This document shows, in pieces, positions 58,101 through 64,000 of a stretch of 64,000 bases of DNA. The notes beneath the pieces were generated by a model. The model searched no databases. It was not told where the DNA came from and saw only the letters and a list, made by a program, of their open reading frames with translations. A program made the translations under genes and the position numbers. The stretch comes from Drosophila miranda (taxonomy: Eukaryota > Arthropoda > Insecta > Diptera > Drosophilidae). Within the stretch, counting starts at the first letter, position 1; the number at the start of each line of letters is the position of its first letter. The stretch is taken from positions 7,982,001-8,046,000 of the forward strand of contig NC_046673.1 in NCBI RefSeq assembly GCF_003369915.1, in the 5' to 3' direction.

Positions 58101-58467
58101 GTCCGATGTATTTTTTTATATTTTTAATTTAATGTTTTACGAAAATGTTAATGATGTTATGATAATGGTTATTACTTGTTTTTTTTTTAATATAACTCTT
58201 GTAGAATTCTTGAATTATTTTAGTGATGTGATTATATATATAAAAACAGCATAGCTTATGTTTGGTAAATTTGGAACCGAAAAGCAAGCAGTAATTCTTA
58301 ATCAAAGAAGTATTCTGATTTGCGGTGTAGTGCTTTTTAAACCGATGGTTGATGTTTACAAAGTGGCTTATGGGGCCCACGGTGCCTACAACTAATTAGC
58401 TGTTACCTCATTCACCACCATCGTTTATTATTACCTGCAAAAGCTCCGGTAGTCGATCACGGCCCAT
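55129..58467 (-). CDS. Syx4: Syx4, syntaxin 4-type plasma-membrane t-SNARE
   Basis: Seven exons (58467-58435, 57598-57347, 56129-56036, 55976-55734, 55665-55592, 55529-55281, 55200-55129) give 338 residues. The first exon codes for 11 residues (MGRDRLPELLQ). Exon 2 is Ser/Asn-rich and ends GANVDDILSP. The three-helix Habc region spans exons 3-5. The SNARE motif is at about residues 247-307 (IEDVHALFMRIQTLVMEQSE, TIQRVEFHAQQATLYVDKGA) with the zero-layer glutamine in SETIQRVE. A C-terminal membrane anchor closes the protein (IMLITILVAVLLVLLFVGIY). It mediates vesicle fusion at the plasma membrane; in fly muscle Syx4 works in retrograde signalling. An internal ATG in exon 2 (MAQYGANVDD) could make a shorter form. 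All exon phases agree. Confidence 0.92.
56130..57346 (-). other. Syx4 intron 2
   Basis: A 1.2-kb intron, AT-rich, with repeated 'catacatatgtatgtatgta' words at 56758-56776 and 57062-57090 and no credible frame. It is the longest intron of the gene. Confidence 0.5.
57599..58434 (-). other. Syx4 intron 1
   Basis: An 836-base intron between the 11-codon first coding exon and exon 2. It is AT-rich with poly-T tracts; nothing else is visible. Confidence 0.5.
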
Positions 58468-59650
58468 GGTTTTCTGTTTAGCTTTTCTTTTGAATATTAC
58501 CAATTTCTTTTTGTTGCACTTTTTCGAGTCGCTTTTTATTTTTGTTTTGCTTGTTGTTGCTCCCACCGGCTGCTCATTGAATGACACTCGTTCCAACAGC
58601 TGTTCGGGGACTGTGCGTGTTCCTGCCTATCCCGCAGGTACGGGAGAGCAAAAGAGCGCGTGAGAGCAGGTGGTGATGGAGAGAGAAAGAGCGCGCGCGA
58701 AGCTTTGCCGTTTAACTGTTATCAAAGCTTATCAGGCGGCTGAATGCTTATCAAAAACAAAACGAAATATTTGTGGAATGCCCTTCACAGAGAGAGATAG
58801 AGAGGGAGAGAGAGAGAGAGCGGCAAGCGAGCGGGAGCCAGAGACACTTGTCTCTTTGTTGCAATTTTATTTACTGAGGCCGCCTTCCATTATAATCTCT
58901 CTCTAATTTCTTATACATGTATGTACATGCATATGTACATACATATGTATGTATGTACTTATCGCTTCCTTTACACTTTTTCCGCACAACAAAAAAATAT
59001 AAATAATTATAAATATTTGATATATTATTTCAATGTGTTTGAAATGTGTTTTTTCCAATAAATGGGATTGGAAAAATGTTATCGCTTTTGATGTCTCACA
59101 CGTTTGCCGTTCGTCTTCGAACTAAAATTGACGCCGGCACAAAAAAAACCCTCTGAATTTCCAGAGCCAGAAAGTCGCGTTCAGATTTCTTTCAATTCAA
59201 AAAGATTAAAGACACACACACACACGCGTATGGGAGTTTGTGTGTGTGTGTGTGTGTGTGCGTGTGAGAGATAAAGATGGAGACTTGTACTATGTTTAGT
59301 TACAGTCTCGATCTACTTTTGTCTCTGGAGCGGAGGAATACCGCCTAACCACATCCCCCCGCCCCCCCTACAAAAAAAGCGAATCTGTGAACCGGTATCC
59401 GTGAATCGGGGCCGCACTTTGCACACTTTATGTGTGCCACAAAAATGTGCTAATTGTTTTTTATTATTATTATTACTTTGTATATGGTAAATATTTTTAC
59501 AAGCAACGTTTTTTCGCTACGGTGCGGTTCAATTGACGGCAGCAGAGACGACGCCAACGGAGACTACGACCAGTGGAGCAGCAACGACAACGTCGACTAC
59601 GGCGACGGCGACGACGTCCAAAAGTCACTTGCGCTAATTAGTTGAGCTCT
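58468..59650. other. Upstream region of Syx4 with GAGA and CA/TG microsatellites
   Basis: Contains the Syx4 5' UTR/promoter. A GAGA-rich tract (58788-58833) could bind GAF (Trl). 'acatatgtatgtatgta' words occur at 58935-58957. A (CA)n and (TG)n pair lies at 59211-59225 and 59237-59262, able to form a hairpin. A GAC/GGC-triplet stretch lies at 59540-59625. No gene is seen. Confidence 0.45.
59211..59265. repeat. Facing (CA)n and (TG)n runs
   Basis: Seven CA units, eleven bases of other sequence, then about thirteen TG units. The two runs are complementary, so the region can fold back on itself or expand by slippage. Confidence 0.8.
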
Positions 59651-59846
59651 TTATACCCCGGTCTACTCGTACAGCAACAAAGGGTATATGGAATTCGTGC
59701 AAATGTATCCCAATCAAACAGAACCGTTCAATTGTATTTAAGTTTCCTGTTTGAATGCCAGGAGGCTATATTGTACAGGAGGCTATATTGTTGGTGGCAA
59801 GAAATTACCACTGTGGAATCCACATATCTTAACACCGATTTATAAC
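59651..59846 (+). mobile_element. Short 5' piece of a DINE-1-like element
   Basis: TATACCCCGGTCTACTCGTA at the start, then 'aaagggtatatggaattcgtg', the standard beginning of INE-1/DINE-1 elements. The downstream sequence diverges quickly and the 3' end is not found. Confidence 0.5.
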
Positions 59847-61870
59847 AATTAATTAAGAGAAAATATGATCTTATTGCCTTGCGGAGACACAGCTCTCTCT
59901 CCCAGAGTGGGGTTTTTTTTGTTTGCCCCTAGGCATCCACTGAGTAGCGGGTATTGTATTGTTCGAGCGCTGGACAATAGCATTCTCTCTGGTTTCCACG
60001 AGTATTACTCTTTTTGCGCTCGTGCCTGCGGTCAGGCCAGGTTGTCATAATACCCCGCCTGCAGTTTGCGGGGCAGCATGGGGGATACCAGACGAGATGT
60101 CTAGATTTAACTACAGCTGAGCATGAGCTAGATTTAAGTACATACATAGATATACATATAGTATACATATGTGCGATGCAGCAACACAATGATAGAGATT
60201 CAATAAATGTCTGTGGGACAGACAGTTACAACAGTCAGAGACGGAATACTCCTTCAAGTTTTCAATTACATAGTGATTTTAGAATACAATTGGTACTTTT
60301 TGAATATATTTTGGAAATTTATAAGATCAATCTGAAGGCCAACCCCATAAAGGCTGTACTCTAAGTCTGACAGATGAAAAGAAATCAGGGACTGCTTTCA
60401 CTGAGGATAAATATGTATAATTTACTTATATCAAACAGTGGAAATGGCTTGGCATTTTTCTAAGTGGAACTTTGGAAGAGTCATGCTTCAAGGCGATAAC
60501 CCCAAGGGGGATCCATTTTTCGAGTTGTGGCATGCATGGTTTCAGACTCATTTGGTTTCCAGTTACAAAGAACTTTTTCCAACAGAATCTGTTTCTAGGG
60601 GTTTATGAATTTTCACACATTTAGGGGGTATTTCAATGGTCGAATGCTTTTTGGCTAGGTAGGGTCTTATACATGTTTTGTTGCTGTTCTTGCGGTTGCA
60701 AAACGAAGCTTAAAAGCACTGCCCTCCCGTACCCTCTCCCCCTTTCCTTCGAGTACGTCAACATCAATTTGCAAATTCCCATTCAATACGCAACTTTTCT
60801 CAAGAAAGACAGAGACAGAAAATCGGTTGAATCGTTCTCGTATACATATATGTATGTACTATATGCACGTATTTATATACATACATCCAGTGCAAAGAGC
60901 GTGTCTTGTTCAGTGAGAAGGGTTGCGGAATACAAGGGTTTGGGGTTCCTAAAGTACGTGATAATACTATGATATACTAGTTATGTAGTCTAGAAAATGT
61001 GTAGACCGATCCGTAGAACGCTGTTAAATCAATACCCTCCTAGAAGGTTCGAATTTTCACTTCTATCTGGAGATCAGGCTTTAATTCTTCCTGTAAACCA
61101 TCTATGAAACCACTACCATTCTGTTATTCTTACATTTGAATAAATTTAGAATCAACAGCCTATCGCTTATCTACCCCATCTTGAATACAGATTTCAGATC
61201 ACAAATATTTGCCCCAAGTTCAAGTTTGTTTTTCTGACCTTTACTCAAGTTTCATTGGACTTACAGGTAACCGATAAGTTAGTATTATGTGACTTTCAGA
61301 TTGAGAGTCACCCACCTGGGAAGTGCAAGGCACACCTCTGGAAAAGTAAGCTTCGATTCATCGCTCGAATTCACGTTGAACGCCGGATTAAATTGCCAGA
61401 GACAAACAGACATTTTTGCACATTGGAACTCGTATGCCGCTCGTGATTCAGTGGCGAGAAATATGTATGTAAGAATCGACAACAAAGCCAGTTCCAATTA
61501 ATGCTGAATACAAGTTCTTGAGAGTTTGCATGGGAGGCGGAGAATTCTTTTATAAATTCATTGTATTTCTGGGCGCATTCACACATGTATAAAGAAAAGG
61601 AAGATATTCATTTATATTATTTATGTTGCGAGGCTATGAGGTGCTTAAAGTGCGATTGAGGGTGGGATCATCTTTCATCGACGAAGAAATTTCCTGTGGA
61701 TACCATGGTCTAATCTTGGGGGCACTTACAAATCTTAATTTAGGTTTATATCGGGTGTGTCTCATACATTTACAATATAAAAAGAATAACAAATGTTGTA
61801 TGAATTTAGTTAGACAGGATTGGACTTCGTATAGCCAAAAAGATGGCAGCTAGGGCTACTGTACACTTAT
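59847..61870. other. Spacer without a recognised gene
   Basis: Mixed AT-rich DNA. Short frames exist on both strands but none has domain-like sequence or paired splice sites. Runs of 'acatacata' are at 60140-60170 and 60842-60890. Confidence 0.4.
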
Positions 61871-62300
61871 TATACCCGATACTCTTAAAGAGTATATGGT
61901 TATATTAGATTTGTGGAGAAATGGATGTGTGTTACACCCAGAGGAAGCGTTTCCGACCCCTTAAAGAATATAGATTCTTCATTGGCATCATTAGCTGAGT
62001 CGATAAAGCCATGTCGGTCTTGTTTTACGCCTAGTTCTCAGAGACTAAAAGAGCTAGAGCAACCAGAATCATAGAGAACGACCATATCTAGCACATTGCC
62101 GAATCTGGATCAGATCGAAGGAAAAAATCTATTACCAGGGGCTACGCAACGCCTTCCACGGGCTTACTCCTTTTCTGTCTCTCTCTCTCTCTCACACACG
62201 CTTTGTCGTGCAATGTGTGCACCCTCTGTCGGAGGGGAGCCAGACTGACTGAGATTTGGGTATAAATTTAGTGTCGCGGCCGTAGCTGCGACTCACACCT
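61871..62300 (+). mobile_element. DINE-1-like Helitron, fullest copy in the window
   Basis: Begins TATACCCGATACTCTTAAAG at 61871. The sequence then has all the typical words in order: 'gtgtgttacacccag', 'aggaagcgtttccgacccctta', 'gagtcgataaagccatgtc', 'ctcagagactaaaagagctagag', 'gaatctggatcagatc', 'ggggctacgcaacgccttccacgggc', a CT microsatellite (62179-62192), 'tgtcgtgcaatgtgtgcaccctctgtcggagggg', and GGGTATAAAT near 62258. It is a non-coding, plain DNA transposon. Confidence 0.8.
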
Positions 62301-62589
62301 TTCCCCCTCGTTTAAAATATGTATTTTCAACTATTTGGTTTTATTTCTTAAATTCGTATTTTTGAAGGGAACGGATATCGTATCGTAGGTGTCCCGTGGG
62401 TCTTCAAAATGCGTATACGATCTCCGCATCTCGGAGGCTTCGGCTTATCCACGATATTTTTATTTTCCCATATTGTCCCATATTCCCATTGGCACATATT
62501 CTGTTAAAAAATAACTAAGAAGACATGATGTAAGCATAAATATTTAAAAGAAAAAAATGTACATCTTTTTTTTTTTAACCGAAAGCGTT

Positions 62590-62820
62590 CTAGAGCCGCT
62601 TCATGTCCTTGCCCTCTCCCCCTGTGGTCGCTTCTACTGGACCAGGCCGGTCATTCACATTCTGAATGGCGTCCGGAAAGAGGATCATCCAGTAACTGAG
62701 CTACAATGAAAATCGATTCGAAATTTCATTACAGAAACAAATAACCAGTACATGATACCTCTAAGGCCATATCGATGACACTTACCTCTCCATGGGTATA
62801 TCCAATGATTGTGATTTATT
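62590..62820 (-). CDS. Possible terminal exon(s) of an unidentified gene
   Basis: On the minus strand, acceptor TTGTAG at 62706-62701 opens an exon 62700-62590 of 36 codons and a stop: LSYWMILFPDAIQNVNDRPG, then PVEATTGGEGKDMKRL. Upstream, a donor GAGAG/GTAAGTG (near 62805) closes another candidate exon that in the same frame reads TIIGYTHGE. No start codon or upstream exon in frame was found, and the preceding sequence does not look coding. It may be a truncated copy or the 3' end of a gene with a distant start. The protein is not recognised. Confidence 0.3.
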
Positions 62821-63180
62821 ATATCTATGCGAACTGTCATTCAAAGGTAAGGCTAAACCATTTTCAAATTGAGGTCAAAATGCCAGGGAAAGAAAACCAT
62901 TTATTTTTGATTATAAAATGTATTAATGATTGACTTCTAATACGAAGAATTGACATGGTGGTATGGTATTTTAAATTTCAACTGCTGTGGTTGGGTTTTA
63001 AAGTTAATACTTGATGAAGATCGGAGTTAGGGATCGCAAGTCAAACCTTTTTTTTTAAAGCTTTATACTCGTTGTTATATTAGTAGTGTTGCAGAGCTGT
63101 TATCGGTCCGAGGCCCATCAGGAGTAGATTTCTTTAAAGTATTTGGATTATTCATATTTTAAAAATTTCCTGAATTTACA

Positions 63181-63859
63181 GATGGTGTGATATCCAGTCA
63201 TTCCGAAATGAGATTCTCAAGAGGCAGGACGATGGACGTGGACGATGCGATTGAAGGAACAAGAATTGCTGTGGCACGGTGGATGAGACGATGCTGGCCT
63301 ACCTGCAGAACCGGTGCATACGGAGCCACTACTTATACATACATATATGCTTATGTTCTTATTGTTTATCTTCCATAAGCTACTTAGTTGATCTTAAAGC
63401 ACATCCAACTCCCCTTCAGGTGTACCATTTTGATCTGGTCCAAAGACGTATGCAGCTTCGACTGGATTTATCCTTGATGGACTGCGATTTCAATCAAATA
63501 TAGATAATTCAGACACAACAACGAAAGAAACATAATGTGAGTAAAAGAGAATAGTAAATTCCCGGATAAATTTTAAACTATTAATTTTAGAAACCAAGCC
63601 TGAAGTTAAGAACATGAATGCGTGCCCAAAAAAGCACGAAGATCTCACCAAATTTAAACATATGGGACGGCGAGGTTCAGGTTCGATGCCTAAAGGTAAG
63701 ACCGCACCGAGGCAGAAGCAACAAGGGCAACATTATCAGCATCAGGTGGAGGCAGGCGACCGCCAATTGACTTTACAAGCCATGCGGAGGGTGGAGGGGT
63801 GGAGAGAATCCTCAGTGAGTTTTGATCGCCTCTTCAAGGACCTTTCGACCATTACTTAA
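63181..63859 (+). pseudogene. Group of exon-like blocks, possible decayed or very young gene
   Basis: Three blocks carry splice-like borders. The first follows TTTACAG at 63180 and includes VDETMLAYLQNRCIRSHY. The second follows CTTCAG at 63419 and reads VYHFDLVQRRMQLRLDLSLM. The third follows TTTTAG near 63590 and reads, from ATG 63614, MNACPKKHEDLTKFKHMGRR to a stop at 63859, 81 codons. The parts do not join in one frame as I read them. I do not recognise them. The Lys/Arg/Gln-rich third block would be a nuclear-type protein if real. Confidence 0.25.
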
Positions 63860-64000
63860 AATGTACTTTCTGCAATGAAAAAGCACTATTCTTCCTATTG
63901 TGTGCATATATATCCTCTTTACTTGTACGAGTGTGTGGGTCAGGCCATATGCACAATAAAAAAGAAATGAAAAGGCGCATGGGGCGCAAGAAGGATGCAT

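Larger units (their letters stand above)
62301..64000. other. Right edge of the window
   Basis: Apart from the two weak entries above I see only AT-rich DNA, poly-A/T tracts (62567-62577, 63047-63057), and no RNA gene, repeat array or promoter cluster. Confidence 0.4.

Noticed and set aside
1-64000. Search for tRNA, rRNA, snRNA genes, CRISPR arrays and bacterial-type operons
   Set aside because: No cloverleaf with A/B box pair, no rRNA-like block and no spaced repeat array was seen by eye; a tRNAscan/Infernal run would be the decisive test.
1-64000. Search for retrovirus-like or Polinton-like elements
   Set aside because: No pair of long terminal repeats, reverse-transcriptase signature or capsid/polymerase gene was recognised in the window.

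Overview
The window is nuclear DNA of a Drosophila fly, probably the X chromosome (Muller element A). Reading frames are broken by short introns of about 50-70 bases with GT/AG borders. The non-coding DNA is rich in CAA/CAG runs, (CA)n and A/T tracts, and the predicted proteins match fly proteins closely in length and sequence. The run Ugalt, eIF2B-beta, CG2680, CG2681, Wbp11 (CG2685), CG2694, fs(1)Ya, vilya, dwg, ttm50, CG2712, crm, Syx4 follows, from memory, the order of genes around cytological 3B of the D. melanogaster X. Introns and spacers do not look like D. melanogaster, and the repeats suggest an obscura-group species. The species is an inference.

Layout. 1-11.6 kb: apparently the 5' end of an unidentified gene on the minus strand that runs off the left edge (Inr-like start near 11.58 kb, start exon at 10.7 kb, second coding exon at 0.26-0.47 kb), separated by a very long intron. 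12.1-14.0 kb: Rft1. 15.8-17.5 kb: a PHD/SAM-domain chromatin protein. 18.3-19.8 kb (minus): UDP-galactose transporter Ugalt. 20.7-22.0 kb: eIF2B-beta, convergent with a HAD phosphatase (22.0-23.0 kb). 24.7-26.8 kb: a SIAH-like E3 ligase. 28.1-30.1 kb (minus): splicing factor Wbp11, divergent from a GCNA/SprT-type protease (30.7-32.9 kb). 33.1-35.6 kb (minus): ASCC2 homologue, divergent from fs(1)Ya (36.5-38.6 kb). Then vilya, the ZAD zinc-finger gene dwg/Zw5, ttm50 (minus), a second ZAD zinc-finger gene (CG2712-like), cramped (minus) and syntaxin 4 (minus, 55.1-58.5 kb). 58.5-64 kb holds microsatellites, DINE-1-like elements and a few weakly supported exons.

The genes are mostly constitutive: glycosylation (Rft1 and Ugalt act in successive ER/Golgi steps), translation initiation, splicing, ribosome rescue, mitochondrial import and membrane fusion. 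Among them is a group used in the female germ line and early embryo: the GCNA-like protease, fs(1)Ya, vilya and crm. Many start regions carry the palindrome TATCGATA (DRE), and two carry GGTATATTT-type elements, as expected for constitutive fly promoters.

The most unusual observation is a dispersed repeat of about 130-450 bases with copies immediately upstream of the PHD/SAM gene, dwg and ttm50. Each copy lies in the orientation of the downstream gene, and two copies contain the GGTATATTT promoter elements. Others are a GC-AG intron in crm, a duplicated splice-acceptor region in the left-hand gene, two short stop-free introns, and several coding-like relics in the 48-50 and 62-64 kb regions.
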